From: Cellvibrionales bacterium
GTDB taxonomy: Bacteria > Pseudomonadota > Gammaproteobacteria > Pseudomonadales > UBA7239
DNA length: 64,000 nt
Direction: 5' to 3'
Assembly: GCA_016713115.1 (NCBI GenBank)
Contig: JADJPU010000001.1
Coordinates: 868,001-932,000 of the forward strand
Part shown: positions 10,819 to 19,921 of the stretch, in pieces
How the letters are laid out: every line of letters begins with the position of its first letter
Numbering within the stretch: the stretch's first letter is position 1
The notes under the pieces: generated by a model
What the model was told of the DNA's origin: nothing
The model's input: only the letters and a program-made list of their open reading frames with translations
Databases searched by the model: none
Program-made: the position numbers and the translations under genes

Positions 10819-11676
10819 TTAAAAGCTTGCACTCTCGCGCAATGCCGCGATGCGTTTTTCCAACGGCGGGTGGCTCATAAATAATTCGCCCAAAGTTTTG
10901 CTTTTGCCGTTGATGCCGAAGGCCACCAATTGCCCATCCAGCGTACTCTCGTGTGAAACCTTGAGGCGTTCCAAGGCAGCAATCATTTTTTCTTTGCCTG
11001 CCAGCTTGGCACCGCCAATATCGGCACGGAATTCACGCTGACGGGAGAACCACGCCACGATGGTGCTGGCCACTATGCCAAACACCATTTCCAACACGAA
11101 CACGGTCATCATGTAGGCGAAAGCGCCGCGATCGCGATCACCAATGAATTGCGCCACGACACGCGCCAAGAAAATCACAAAGGTGTTTACCACGCCTTGA
11201 ATCAAAGTCAGGGTCACCATGTCGCCATTGGCGATGTGTGAAACTTCATGCCCCAACACCGCTTCCGCTTCTTCACGGCTCATGTTGTGCAGCAGACCGG
11301 AGGAGACAGCCACCAAGGCGCTATCGCGCTTCATACCGGTGGCAAATGCATTGATATCGGGTGAGTCGTAAATCGCCACATCCGGCATGCCGATACCTGC
11401 CGCCTGTGCTTGACGCTTCACCGTCTCTAGCAGCCAAGTTTCTACCTGTGTGCGCGGCTGCTCGATCACTTGCGCCCCCGTGGTGCGCAGCGCCATCCAC
11501 TTGGACAGCATTAAAGAGATAACCGAGCCACCCATACCAAACACAAAAGCCAACAACAGCAGGCCGCCCATGCTGTTGCGCGACAGCCCCAGATACGACT
11601 GCAACACGCTCAACACGATGCCGAGCACCAACATAATGGCCAAGTTGGTCGCTAGAAATAAAACAATGCGCTTCAT
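10819..11676 (-). CDS. htpX: HtpX membrane zinc metalloprotease
   Basis: HtpX degrades damaged or misfolded inner-membrane proteins with the active site on the cytoplasmic side. The 285-residue product has two N-terminal membrane helices (about residues 5-30 and 34-60), the zinc motif HEVSH near residue 140, two further helices around 155-220 and the downstream FRAD(I)GGAK zinc-ligand region. Length and layout match the family. It is monocistronic by appearance: a convergent terminator lies downstream and 109 bases without other signal separate it from pilU. Confidence 0.93.
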   Translation of the reverse strand: MKRIVLFLATNLAIMLVLGIVLSVLQSYLGLSRNSMGGLLLLAFVFGMGGSVISLMLSKWMALRTTGAQVIEQPRTQVETWLLETVKRQAQAAGIGMPDVAIYDSPDINAFATGMKRDSALVAVSSGLLHNMSREEAEAVLGHEVSHIANGDMVTLTLIQGVVNTFVIFLARVVAQFIGDRDRGAFAYMMTVFVLEMVFGIVASTIVAWFSRQREFRADIGGAKLAGKEKMIAALERLKVSHESTLDGQLVAFGINGKSKTLGELFMSHPPLEKRIAALRESASF

Positions 11677-11785
11677 GAAAACCTCAAAGTGGATGCGTAA
11701 CCCGAAGATGGGTGCTGCCGAGCGCTTTTCAAGCGACTGGCAGCGTTAGGACAAGAAACAATAAGAATAGTTCCCAATACGCTGT

Positions 11786-12946
11786 TTAACGGCGTCGCAC
11801 AATGCCGCCGCTGTTTTTCTTGTCGTCTTCAGTCTGTTCCAAGCTGAGACCAGCCAGCCCACCAAAACCGCCACCGCCCGAATTTTCTTGCGCCAGTTTG
11901 ATCATCAAGCGCAGATCGTTGGGCGAATCCGCGTGCAACAGTGCATCTTCGTAAGTGATCTCTCCGGCATCGTAGAAATTGAACAGCGCTTGGTCGAAAG
12001 TCTGCATACCCAATTCCGTGGATTTTTTCATCAACTCTTTCAAGCCGTGCACTTCACCTTTACGAATCATGTCGGAAGCAAGCGGCGTATTGAGCAGCAC
12101 TTCGATAGCTGCACGGCGACCGTTGCCATCCGGTGTCGGCACCAATTGCTGCGCGATGATTGCTTTTAAGTTCAGCGACAAATCCATCCACAACTGCGAG
12201 TGCCTATCGGCGGGGAAAAAGTGAATGATACGATCCAAGGCTTGGTTAGCGTTGTTGGCGTGCAGGGTGCACAAACACAAGTGACCGGTTTCTGCAAACG
12301 CAATCGCGTGATCCATGGTTTCGCGTGAGCGTACCTCACCGATCAAAATAACATCGGGCGCTTGACGCAAAGTATTTTTCAGCGCCACTTCAAACGACTC
12401 GGTATCAATGCCCACTTCGCGCTGCGTAACAATACAGCCTGCGTGTTGGTGAATAAATTCGATCGGATCTTCGATGGTAATGATGTGACCTTTGGAATTG
12501 CGATTGCGATGGCCGATCATCGATGCCAACGAAGTGGATTTACCTGTGCCGGTCGCGCCCACAAAAATAATCAAACCACGTTTGGTCATCGCCAATTCTT
12601 TGATTACTTCTGGCAACATCAAATCGTCAATTTGCGGAATCTTGGTTTCGATACGACGCAACACCGCACCCGCCAGGTTGCGCTGATAAAACGCATTGGC
12701 ACGAAAACGACCGATACCGCGCGCCGATACCGCAAAATTCAACTCCAAATTCTGCATGAACTCTTCGCGCTGCTTTTCGTTCATCAAACCGAGCACGACT
12801 TCACGCGTCAATTCCGGCGTCAACGGCGTGTTGGTCACTGGCACCACTTTGCCGTTCAGCTTGATTGAAGGTGGAACGCCTGCGGTGAGAAAAAGATCGG
12901 AAGCACCTTTTTCTACCATCAATGCCAACAGTTTGCTGATATCCAT
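11786..12946 (-). CDS. pilU: PilU, PilT-dependent retraction ATPase of type IV pili
   Basis: PilU is a hexameric cytoplasmic ATPase that assists PilT in retracting type IV pili. The 386-residue protein opens MDISKLLALMVEKGASDLFL and has Walker A GATGTGKST, the Asp box ITIEDPIEF, Walker B VILIGEVR and His box GHLCLCTLHA. The long Gly-rich C-terminal tail (GGGGFGGLAG, ending IVRRR) is typical of PilU rather than PilT. It is 51 bases downstream of pilT on the same strand, the standard pilT-pilU order. Confidence 0.95.
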   Translation of the reverse strand: MDISKLLALMVEKGASDLFLTAGVPPSIKLNGKVVPVTNTPLTPELTREVVLGLMNEKQREEFMQNLELNFAVSARGIGRFRANAFYQRNLAGAVLRRIETKIPQIDDLMLPEVIKELAMTKRGLIIFVGATGTGKSTSLASMIGHRNRNSKGHIITIEDPIEFIHQHAGCIVTQREVGIDTESFEVALKNTLRQAPDVILIGEVRSRETMDHAIAFAETGHLCLCTLHANNANQALDRIIHFFPADRHSQLWMDLSLNLKAIIAQQLVPTPDGNGRRAAIEVLLNTPLASDMIRKGEVHGLKELMKKSTELGMQTFDQALFNFYDAGEITYEDALLHADSPNDLRLMIKLAQENSGGGGFGGLAGLSLEQTEDDKKNSGGIVRRR

Positions 12947-12997
12947 ATTGTTCTTACCTGAATAAGGGTTATTGCCAGAATAATGATTTGTTATCGA

Positions 12998-14032
12998 TTA
13001 AAAGTTTTCTGGAATTTTCGCTTTTTCACGCGCTGCATCGCGCGAAATCAAACCTTTTGACACCAAGTTCGTCAAACACTGATCCAGCGTCTGCATGCCC
13101 AACTGACCGCCCGTTTGAATAGCGGAATACATCTGTGCAATTTTGTCTTCACGAATCAAGTTACGAATCGCCGCGGTGCCGCGCATGATTTCGTGTGCCG
13201 CCACACGACCGCCGCCATTTTTCTTCAACAGCGTTTGTGAAATTACGCCTTGCAGTGATTCCGACAACATCGAACGCACCATGGCTTTTTCTTCCGCAGG
13301 GAATACATCCACCACACGGTCGATCGTTTTTGCGGCTGAAGTGGTGTGCAGCGTACCGAACACCAAGTGGCCGGTTTCTGCAGCAGTCAATGCCAAACGA
13401 ATGGTTTCCAAGTCACGCATCTCACCCACGAGAATAATATCTGGATCTTCCCGCAAAGCTGAACGCAATGCTTCGGCGAAGCCCAAAGTGTCGCGGTGCA
13501 CTTCCCGCTGGTTCACCAAACATTTTTTACTTTGATGTACGAATTCGATTGGATCTTCGATGGTCAAAATGTGTTCGTATTTGTTGTCGTTGATGTAGTC
13601 AATCATCGCCGCGAGCGTGGTGGATTTACCCGAACCGGTTGGTCCCGTCACCAAAATTAAACCGCGCGGAATGTGACACAAATCTTTAAACACTTGCCCC
13701 ATGCCCAACTCTTCCATCGTCAATACTTTGGAAGGAATGGTTCTGAATACCGCACCGGCGCCGCGGTTTTGGTTGAAGGCGTTGACGCGGAAACGCGCCA
13801 CACCTGGCACTTCAAACGAGAAGTCAGTTTCCCAAAACTCTTCGAAATCTTTGCGCTGCTTATCGTTCATGATGTCATAAATCAGCGCGTGCACTTGCTT
13901 GTGCTCCAGCGCCGGCAAGTTGATGCGGCGCACATCGCCGTCCACACGAATCATCGGTGGCAAACCGGCCGACAAGTGAAGATCCGAAGCGCCTTGTTTT
14001 GCGCTGAAAGCCAGCAGTTCAGTAATATCCAT
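12998..14032 (-). CDS. pilT: PilT, twitching motility retraction ATPase
   Basis: PilT powers retraction of type IV pili and so twitching. The 344-residue product (the Pseudomonas length) starts MDITELLAFSAKQGASDLHL at 14032; a longer upstream opening of the frame to 14143 has no counterpart in the family. It shows Walker A GPTGSGKSTT, Asp box LTIEDPIEFVH, Walker B IILVGEMRDLETI, His box GHLVFGTLHTT and the C-terminal AIRNLIRE motif needed for retraction. It is divergent from the yggS remnant and proC. Confidence 0.97.
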   Translation of the reverse strand: MDITELLAFSAKQGASDLHLSAGLPPMIRVDGDVRRINLPALEHKQVHALIYDIMNDKQRKDFEEFWETDFSFEVPGVARFRVNAFNQNRGAGAVFRTIPSKVLTMEELGMGQVFKDLCHIPRGLILVTGPTGSGKSTTLAAMIDYINDNKYEHILTIEDPIEFVHQSKKCLVNQREVHRDTLGFAEALRSALREDPDIILVGEMRDLETIRLALTAAETGHLVFGTLHTTSAAKTIDRVVDVFPAEEKAMVRSMLSESLQGVISQTLLKKNGGGRVAAHEIMRGTAAIRNLIREDKIAQMYSAIQTGGQLGMQTLDQCLTNLVSKGLISRDAAREKAKIPENF

Positions 14033-14092
14033 AATGAAAACAACCTTGTGTTGAGAGTTAACCCACGGGACACCGGTACAACACCTGCATCC

Positions 14093-14185
14093 ATGACGAC
14101 AATCGCTGCCAATATAGCCAAGGTGCACGACCGTATACAACACACCGCGCAGAAATGCGGGCGCGATGTGAACGCCGTCACATGA
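14093..14185 (+). pseudogene. yggS: yggS remnant: first 30 codons only
   Basis: An ATG at 14093 opens MTTIAANIAKVHDRIQHTAQ KCGRDVNAVT and meets TGA at 14183. This matches the N-terminus of the PLP-homeostasis protein YggS/PipY (for example a D/N-x-IA-N-L-V-I--A---CGR pattern before VTLLAVSKTKP), and the position between pilT and proC-yggT is where Pseudomonas keeps yggS. The remaining 200 or so codons, including the PLP-binding lysine in AVSKTKP, are absent: proC begins 55 bases on. The same frame after the stop reads LTWAISARL and TAA at 14213, faintly like the family's C-terminal TAIFGAR, which would fit an internal deletion of about 600 bases. Confidence 0.7.
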
Positions 14186-14210
14186 CTGACCTGGGCAATT
14201 AGCGCTCGCT

Positions 14211-14216
14211 TATAAT
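14211..14216 (+). promoter_or_regulatory. Possible -10 element for proC
   Basis: TATAAT lies 24 bases before the proC ATG, with a strong GGGAGG ribosome site at 14229-14234. A transcript from it would have a leader of under 20 bases. No convincing -35 is visible. Confidence 0.35.
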
Positions 14217-14240
14217 GCTGCGCTCTTTGGGAGGCACGGC

Positions 14241-15059
14241 ATGACTCAACCCACTATTGGATTTATCGGCGCCGGCAATATGGCGGCCAGCTTGATCGGC
14301 GGCTTGGTCGCGCGCGGTTTTACGCCACAGCAACTCTGCGCCGCAGACCCCAACGCCGCTGGCTTGCAGGCACTCGCCGCACAACACGGCATCCACGCTT
14401 GCACGAGCAATGCGGAGGTCGCGCAACGCGCCGATATTCTGGTGCTGGCCGTGAAGCCGCAGGTGATGAAAGCGGTGTTGACCGATCTCGCGCCATCTGT
14501 GCAGAGCAAGCACCTGATCCTCTCCATCGCCGCCGGTATCAGCATGGCCAGCATGGAGCAGTGGCTCGGTGGCGCGCCCGCCATCGTGCGCTGCATGCCC
14601 AACACCCCCGCGCTGGTGCAGCAGGGCGCGAGTGGCTTGGTCGCCAACGCGCGCGTCAGTGCCGTGCAGCGCGAGCAAGCAGAAGCGATTCTGAAAGCTG
14701 TCGGCATTGCGTTGTGGCTGGATAACGAGACACAAATTGATGCCGTGACCGCCGTTTCCGGCAGCGGCCCCGCGTACTTTTTTCTGTTGATGGAAGCGAT
14801 GATTGCCGCCGGTGAAAAATTGGGGCTCAGCACAGAAGCTGCTCGCGCGCTCACGCTACAAACCGCACTCGGTGCCGCGCAGATGGCGTGCAGCAGCGAG
14901 TTTGATCCCGCCGAATTGCGGCGCCGCGTCACTTCGCCAGGCGGAACCACCGAACGCGCCATTGCGCATTTTGAACAACAACATTTGCGCACGATTGTTG
15001 ATGATGCCTTGCAAGCGGCCAGCACGCGCTCGCAAGAACTGGCGCAACAATTGAGCTAA
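14241..15059 (+). CDS. proC: Pyrroline-5-carboxylate reductase
   Basis: ProC reduces 1-pyrroline-5-carboxylate to proline with NAD(P)H, the last step of proline synthesis in the cytoplasm. The 272 residues show the N-terminal Rossmann motif GFIGAGNMA, the VLAVKPQV strand, MPNTPALV, and the C-terminal dimer-domain signature SGSGPAYFFLL...TSPGGTTERAI. Length is standard. The ATG at 14241 follows GGGAGG by 6 bases. It leads a tight plus-strand run with yggT (21 bases later) and the HAD gene. Confidence 0.96.
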   Translation: MTQPTIGFIGAGNMAASLIGGLVARGFTPQQLCAADPNAAGLQALAAQHGIHACTSNAEVAQRADILVLAVKPQVMKAVLTDLAPSVQSKHLILSIAAGISMASMEQWLGGAPAIVRCMPNTPALVQQGASGLVANARVSAVQREQAEAILKAVGIALWLDNETQIDAVTAVSGSGPAYFFLLMEAMIAAGEKLGLSTEAARALTLQTALGAAQMACSSEFDPAELRRRVTSPGGTTERAIAHFEQQHLRTIVDDALQAASTRSQELAQQLS

Positions 15060-15080
15060 ACAACTATCGAGTTCGCACAC

Positions 15081-15674
15081 ATGAATGCATTCGCACAAAT
15101 TGGCATCCTCACCCTGCAAACCATCGGCGGTTTGTATTTGCTGGCGGTGGTATTGCGTTTTTTATTGCAGGCCGCCCGCGCCGATTTTTACAATCCACTC
15201 TCGCAAGCGATCGCAAAAATCACTACACCTGTTTTGATGCCGCTGCGCCGCCTCATTCCCGGCTTGTTTGGCCTGGATCTCGCCTGTGTTGTCTTGGCGA
15301 TTGCCGTGCAATACCTCACCGTCACTTTGAGTTGTTTATTGGTGGGTATTTTTAATCCACTGATTGTGTTGCTGTGGAGTTTGATCGGCATCGCATCCAT
15401 GGTGGTCTACATTTATTTAATTTGCATGATCGTGATGATCATCCTCAGTTGGGTTGCGCCCTACACACGCCACCCCGCTGCAGTATTGTGCGTGCAATTG
15501 GTGCGGCCGCTGTGTGCGCCTATCCAGCGTTTTATTCCCTCACTGGGCGGTTTAGATATTTCACCGATTTTTGTTTTTTTATTACTGAATGCCGCGCGCG
15601 TGTTGATCAACAGCGCCGCAGCCAGCACCGGCTTAATGGGCGGTGCCAGCATGTTAGTTCCTGGTATGTTTTGA
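15081..15674 (+). CDS. yggT: YggT family membrane protein
   Basis: The 197-residue protein has two copies of the YGGT module, each with hydrophobic helices and a positively charged P-L-PLRRLIPG or P-CAPIQRFIPSLGGLD turn (around residues 52-63 and 148-163). Four or five membrane helices are likely. The family has been linked to osmotic tolerance and membrane assembly but its molecular role is unsettled. Position after proC is the same as in Pseudomonas. The next gene starts 12 bases on. Confidence 0.88.
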   Translation: MNAFAQIGILTLQTIGGLYLLAVVLRFLLQAARADFYNPLSQAIAKITTPVLMPLRRLIPGLFGLDLACVVLAIAVQYLTVTLSCLLVGIFNPLIVLLWSLIGIASMVVYIYLICMIVMIILSWVAPYTRHPAAVLCVQLVRPLCAPIQRFIPSLGGLDISPIFVFLLLNAARVLINSAAASTGLMGGASMLVPGMF

Positions 15675-15686
15675 TAAAAGCCCATT

Positions 15687-16355
15687 ATGACACTCGCTAT
15701 TTTTGATCTCGATAACACGCTGCTCAACGGTGACTCCGATCACGCTTGGGGTGAATTTATTGCCGATCTCGGCGTGGTCGATGCAACAGAATACCGCGCA
15801 AAAAATGACGCGTTTTATGACGATTACTGTCGCGGCGAATTGGATATCTACGCCTACCAGCGTTTTGTACTGGGCGTATTGGCGGGCAAAAGCATGGATG
15901 AATTATCGCGCTGGCATGCGCAATTTATGCGCGACAAAATTGCCGGCATGATTCTGCCCAAAGCTGTCGACCTCATTGAAAGCCATCGCGCACAAAATCA
16001 CACTTTGATGATTATCACCGCCACCAACGCTTTCATTACTGCCCCTATCGCGCAGCGCTTAGGCATTGATATTTGGCTCGCCACCGAGCCGGAGATACGC
16101 AACGGCGTTTACACCGGCGACATCAGCGGCACACCCTGCTACCGCGAAGGCAAAGTCGAGCGCCTCAACGCTTGGCTAAACAACAATAATGAAACCCTGC
16201 ACGGCAGTTTTTTCTACAGCGATTCGCACAATGATTTGCCGCTGCTACAAAAAGTGGATAAGCCCGTAGCGGTTGATCCCGATGACAAACTTAAAGTGTT
16301 TGCAGAAAAAATGGCTGGCAGGTACTGGGTTTGCGGTGAGAAAACATTTCAATAA
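15687..16355 (+). CDS. HAD-superfamily subclass IB phosphatase
   Basis: The 222-residue product begins MTLAIFDLDNTLLNGDSDHA: the DLDNT nucleophile motif of haloacid dehalogenases. It continues with ITATN (motif II), a lysine region around EGKVERL and SDSHNDLPLL (motif IV). The cap arrangement and length match the HAD-IB SerB/CicA-like group of phosphomonoesterases. The physiological substrate cannot be told; phosphoserine-type compounds are the family norm. It closes the proC-yggT run and is followed by an acyltransferase of different base composition. Confidence 0.85.
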   Translation: MTLAIFDLDNTLLNGDSDHAWGEFIADLGVVDATEYRAKNDAFYDDYCRGELDIYAYQRFVLGVLAGKSMDELSRWHAQFMRDKIAGMILPKAVDLIESHRAQNHTLMIITATNAFITAPIAQRLGIDIWLATEPEIRNGVYTGDISGTPCYREGKVERLNAWLNNNNETLHGSFFYSDSHNDLPLLQKVDKPVAVDPDDKLKVFAEKMAGRYWVCGEKTFQ

Positions 16356-16382
16356 AAATAATCTAATAAATAACAGGGCCTC

Positions 16383-17558
16383 ATGAAAAATATACAGTTG
16401 CATTCGTTAACTTCTCTACGCTTCTTTGCCGCTCTGATGGTTTTTTTTAGTCACCTTGATTTTCTGCGCATACACACAGATACAGCGGGAAACCCAGACA
16501 AATACCAAGACATCTATAACACCTGGTTTTATGAGGGATATTCTGGCGTAACTTTTTTCTTCATTTTATCCGGATTTATCTTGGCTCACTCGTATCAAGA
16601 TAGACTGGCAAACCGCACAACGACCACTGCAGATTTTTTTATTTATCGCATCGCGAGAATCATGCCACTACACTGGCTAACACTTTTACTAGCCATATTT
16701 TTATTGCGCACATCCAACGGTAATTATGATTTTTTCTCCACTAGCAGCTTTCTGACCAACGCACTCTTATTACAGGCTTGGTTTAGCGACACAAGCACGG
16801 CATTTTCCTACAACTTGGTATCATGGAGCTTGTCAGATGAAATGTTCTTCTATGCCATGTTTCCATTGCTTATCCGACTCAACACCAAAGCACTTATCCT
16901 CATTTTCATTCTACTCATCACCTGCATACTCACCTGGCTGCCGATAACGCTGCCCTTCGCGCCTTTTCATCTACCACGCTTCACCGATCTCACGAAATAT
17001 TATGCCTACTGGTTTCCTGCATTCCGTATTGGTGACTTTCTAGCAGGCATTATTCTCTACCGCGCATGGATTACCTACAAAACAATCCCATCACTGCTAG
17101 CTAGTCTCCTGCAAGGAGCGTCCATTGTTTTACTGGTTTTATTTTATGCCCACCATGCCAGCGTCGATGAAACTCTGCGTTTCGATTTTTACTACGCCAC
17201 TCCCATGGCTTTTCTGATTTTTGTTTTTGCTTACTCCAATGGGGTTTTTGCAAGAATGATATCCAATCGCCCCATGCTGATACTCGGCGAAGCCAGCTTT
17301 GCTTTTTACATGATCCATCAGCTAGAGCTGTATCAGATTGGCCATCGATTGGTGAGGTACAACGATACCCTACTTGAATGGTTCTATATGACAGAGCACC
17401 CAGAGTACGCTGTGTGCATCCACTTGGGTATCAGCGTGATCTTGAGCCTAGCGCTCTTTTTCTTATTTGAACGTCCAGCTCAGCGCATTTTCCAGAAAGG
17501 ATTGTTTGGCATAAAAAACATGATCATTCGTGCCGAATTTAAACCTACTCGCGCTTAA
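16383..17558 (+). CDS. Acyltransferase family 3 (OafA/YrhL type) membrane protein
   Basis: The 391-residue protein starts MKNIQLHSLTSLRFFAALMV, the standard opening with RFFAALMVFFSHL, where the His is thought to be catalytic. It has about ten membrane helices, the SLSDEMFFYAMFPLL motif and SFAFYMIHQ near the end. Members O-acetylate or acylate surface sugars such as O-antigen, capsule or exopolysaccharide. There is no soluble SGNH domain fused at the C-terminus. The gene is visibly richer in A and T than proC-yggT before it and aroE after it, which hints at transfer. It converges with aroE, leaving 7 bases. Confidence 0.88.
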   Translation: MKNIQLHSLTSLRFFAALMVFFSHLDFLRIHTDTAGNPDKYQDIYNTWFYEGYSGVTFFFILSGFILAHSYQDRLANRTTTTADFFIYRIARIMPLHWLTLLLAIFLLRTSNGNYDFFSTSSFLTNALLLQAWFSDTSTAFSYNLVSWSLSDEMFFYAMFPLLIRLNTKALILIFILLITCILTWLPITLPFAPFHLPRFTDLTKYYAYWFPAFRIGDFLAGIILYRAWITYKTIPSLLASLLQGASIVLLVLFYAHHASVDETLRFDFYYATPMAFLIFVFAYSNGVFARMISNRPMLILGEASFAFYMIHQLELYQIGHRLVRYNDTLLEWFYMTEHPEYAVCIHLGISVILSLALFFLFERPAQRIFQKGLFGIKNMIIRAEFKPTRA

Positions 17559-17565
17559 TGCGCAG

Positions 17566-18405
17566 TCAGGCTAATGATTCCTCCCGCAACCGTTCCATCA
17601 CGGTCTTTGTCTCCGGTCTTACCCCGCGCCACAAATAAAAACTTTCGGCGGCTTGCTCTACCAACATACCCAAACCGTCGGCGACTTGCGCACCGTTGCG
17701 CTGCGCCCACTGCAAAAATGGCGTGAGTTGTGTGCCGTACATCATGTCGTAACAGCAGGCGTTGGGGTTGAGGATGGCGGGGTCGAGATCGGGCATTTCG
17801 CCACCCAAGCTGGCAGAGGTGCCATTGATAACGATGTCAAACGGGCGCGCGTGAATTTGCAAACTGCTGGCGCGCAGTAATTTTATTTCTTGTGCAGATT
17901 TGCCCACAGAAAAATCTTTCACCAGTGCTTCTGCTTTTTCCAAGGTGCGATTGGCAATGACCACGCGCGAGGGCTGCTCCGCCAACAAAGGCGCAATCAC
18001 GCCGCGCACCGCACCGCCCGCACCGAGCAACAACACGCGTTTGTTTTTTATCGTCCAGCCGAGGTTTTGTGTGATGTCGCGCAGCAAACCGGCACCGTCG
18101 GTGTTATCACCATAAATTTTTCCATCCGGCATTTTTTTCAGCGTATTTACCGCGCCGGCGGCTTCGGCGCGCTCGCTCACCACATCGGCCAGTTCAAATG
18201 CTTCTAACTTGAACGGCACGGTGATATTGAGGCCGCTGCCGCCGCTGGCAAAAAAGTTTTTTGCCGTGGCAATAAATTGATCGGCGGCAACCAATTGACG
18301 ATCGTAGATCAAATCCTGCTGCGTCTGTGCGGCAAACGCAGCGTGAATCTGCGGTGATTTGCTGTGTGCTATGGGGTTGCCAAATACCGCGTAACGATCA
18401 GTCAT
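17566..18405 (-). CDS. aroE: Shikimate dehydrogenase (NADP+)
   Basis: AroE reduces 3-dehydroshikimate to shikimate with NADPH in the chorismate pathway. The 279 residues contain the substrate-binding NPIAHSKSPQIH at the N-terminus, the catalytic lysine in NITVPFK, NTDGAGLL, the Gly-rich GAGGAVRG nucleotide loop and NRT of the NADP site. Length is standard for the AroE class rather than YdiB. It lies 18 bases downstream of hemF, the hemF-aroE order known in Pseudomonas. Confidence 0.96.
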   Translation of the reverse strand: MTDRYAVFGNPIAHSKSPQIHAAFAAQTQQDLIYDRQLVAADQFIATAKNFFASGGSGLNITVPFKLEAFELADVVSERAEAAGAVNTLKKMPDGKIYGDNTDGAGLLRDITQNLGWTIKNKRVLLLGAGGAVRGVIAPLLAEQPSRVVIANRTLEKAEALVKDFSVGKSAQEIKLLRASSLQIHARPFDIVINGTSASLGGEMPDLDPAILNPNACCYDMMYGTQLTPFLQWAQRNGAQVADGLGMLVEQAAESFYLWRGVRPETKTVMERLREESLA

Positions 18406-18423
18406 GTTTTTTCCTGTAATGAT

Positions 18424-19335
18424 TTACACCCACTCGCGGCGCACGATGTAATCGCTGTAGAGTTTGGCTTCTGGTGAACCCGCTTCCGGTTGCCAGTTGT
18501 AATGCCAGCTCACCAGCGGTGGCAACGACATCAAAATAGATTCGGTGCGCCCGCCAGTTTGCAGACCGAACAGCGTGCCGCGATCGTACACCAAGTTGTA
18601 TTCCACATAGCGCCCGCGACGATACAACTGAAAATTGCGTTCGCGCTCACCGTATTTCATGTTTTTACAACGCGCCACCACAGGGCAATACGCTTCAATA
18701 TAGCTGTCACCTACGGCTCGCAAAAATGCAAAACTTTTTTCAAAACCCCAAGCATTCAAATCATCAAAAAACAAACCGCCAATACCGCGCTGCTCATTGC
18801 GATGCTTCAGAAAAAAATACTCATCGCACCATTTTTTGTAATCGGCATACACATTGGCACCAAATGGCTCACACGCTTTTTTTGCCGTGCGGTGCCAATG
18901 CACACAGTCTTCATCAAAACCGTAATAAGGCGTGAGATCGTAACCGCCGCCAAACCACCACACATCCGGCTCACCGTCTTTGCGTGCGATAAAAAATCTC
19001 ACATTGGCATGCGAGGTAGGCACATAAGGATTTTCTGGATGGATAACAAGAGAAACGCCCATCGCTTCAAAGGCACGCCCCGCCAATTCTGGGCGATGCG
19101 CGGTGGCAGAAGCTGGCATGGAATCGCCTTGCACATGTGAGAAATTGACGCCGCCTTTTTCAAATACTGCGCCGTTGGTAATCACGCGCGTGATGCCGCC
19201 ACCGCCGCCCCCTTCGCGCTGCCACGCGTCTTCGACAAATTTCGCACGACCATCTTCCGCTTCTAAACCTGCGCAAATACGATTTTGCACATCCAACAAA
19301 TAATTTTTTACCGCAGCTACATCAACAGTCATCAC
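18424..19335 (-). CDS. hemF: Oxygen-dependent coproporphyrinogen III oxidase
   Basis: HemF oxidatively decarboxylates coproporphyrinogen III to protoporphyrinogen IX using O2. The 303 residues include the Gly-rich GGGGGGITRVI near the N-terminus, NPYVPTSHANVRFF, WWFGGGYDLTPYYG and the conserved RGRYVEYNLVYDRGT signature with FGLQTGGRTESILMSLPP. Length is that of the bacterial enzyme. It sits between tsaC (15 bases upstream) and aroE on the same strand, probably one transcript. Confidence 0.97.
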   Translation of the reverse strand: MMTVDVAAVKNYLLDVQNRICAGLEAEDGRAKFVEDAWQREGGGGGGITRVITNGAVFEKGGVNFSHVQGDSMPASATAHRPELAGRAFEAMGVSLVIHPENPYVPTSHANVRFFIARKDGEPDVWWFGGGYDLTPYYGFDEDCVHWHRTAKKACEPFGANVYADYKKWCDEYFFLKHRNEQRGIGGLFFDDLNAWGFEKSFAFLRAVGDSYIEAYCPVVARCKNMKYGERERNFQLYRRGRYVEYNLVYDRGTLFGLQTGGRTESILMSLPPLVSWHYNWQPEAGSPEAKLYSDYIVRREWV

Positions 19336-19350
19336 ACTCTCTCCAATTCA

Positions 19351-19908
19351 TTAAGCCATGCGGCAGATGTCGCCCGTCATTACATCGCGAATCTGCGTGG
19401 GGTTTTGCAAACCGCCGAGTGCACCGGGCAGCACAGCATCCAAGGTGTCGCCAAAATTGCAGCGCACATCAAACACCGTACGCGCCGGTTTTTTACCCGC
19501 ACGATTTGCTGATGTTGACACCAAAGCTCTACCAAACTGTTTGCACAACGCAGCTGCTAACGGGTGCGCCGTAACGCGCACCGCCAGTGTGCTGCGCCCG
19601 CCAGTAATCCACGCCGGCGCTGCGCCATTGTTAGGCACCAGCCAAGTATTAGGGCCAGGCCAACTTGCGTGCAGCAGCGCCAGTTTTTCTTCTGGCAAAC
19701 CGCGCAGGTAGGGCATCAGTTGTTCAACATCGGCTGCAATAAGTATCACGCCCTTGCGCCAGCTTCGTTGTTTTAGCGCAAGCAATTGTGCAACAGCTTC
19801 TTCATTGTGCGGATCACAACCCAAACCCCATACCGCTTCCGTGGGATAGGCAATCACGCCGCCGCTGCGCAATACCGACACCGTACGCTGCAGCTGAAAA
19901 GTGTTCAT
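19351..19908 (-). CDS. tsaC: Threonylcarbamoyl-AMP synthase (YrdC/Sua5 type)
   Basis: TsaC makes threonylcarbamoyl-AMP from threonine, bicarbonate and ATP for the t6A37 modification of ANN-reading tRNAs. From MNTFQLQR at 19908 it has 185 residues, the usual TsaC length. It shows AYPTEAVWGLGCDP, LK-R---KG, SWPGPNTWLVP, and LVSTSANRAGKKPA, all conserved in YrdC. The frame is open to 20013, but that extension overlaps yraN and has no family match. TsaE, a partner in the same pathway, is at 32075-32548. Confidence 0.94.
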   Translation of the reverse strand: MNTFQLQRTVSVLRSGGVIAYPTEAVWGLGCDPHNEEAVAQLLALKQRSWRKGVILIAADVEQLMPYLRGLPEEKLALLHASWPGPNTWLVPNNGAAPAWITGGRSTLAVRVTAHPLAAALCKQFGRALVSTSANRAGKKPARTVFDVRCNFGDTLDAVLPGALGGLQNPTQIRDVMTGDICRMA

Positions 19909-19921
19909 TGAAAGTTTTCGT

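Noticed and set aside
14246..15025. 259-codon minus-strand open frame opposite proC
   Set aside because: ProC has all family motifs on the plus strand; the antisense product is Ser/Ala-rich shadow sequence.
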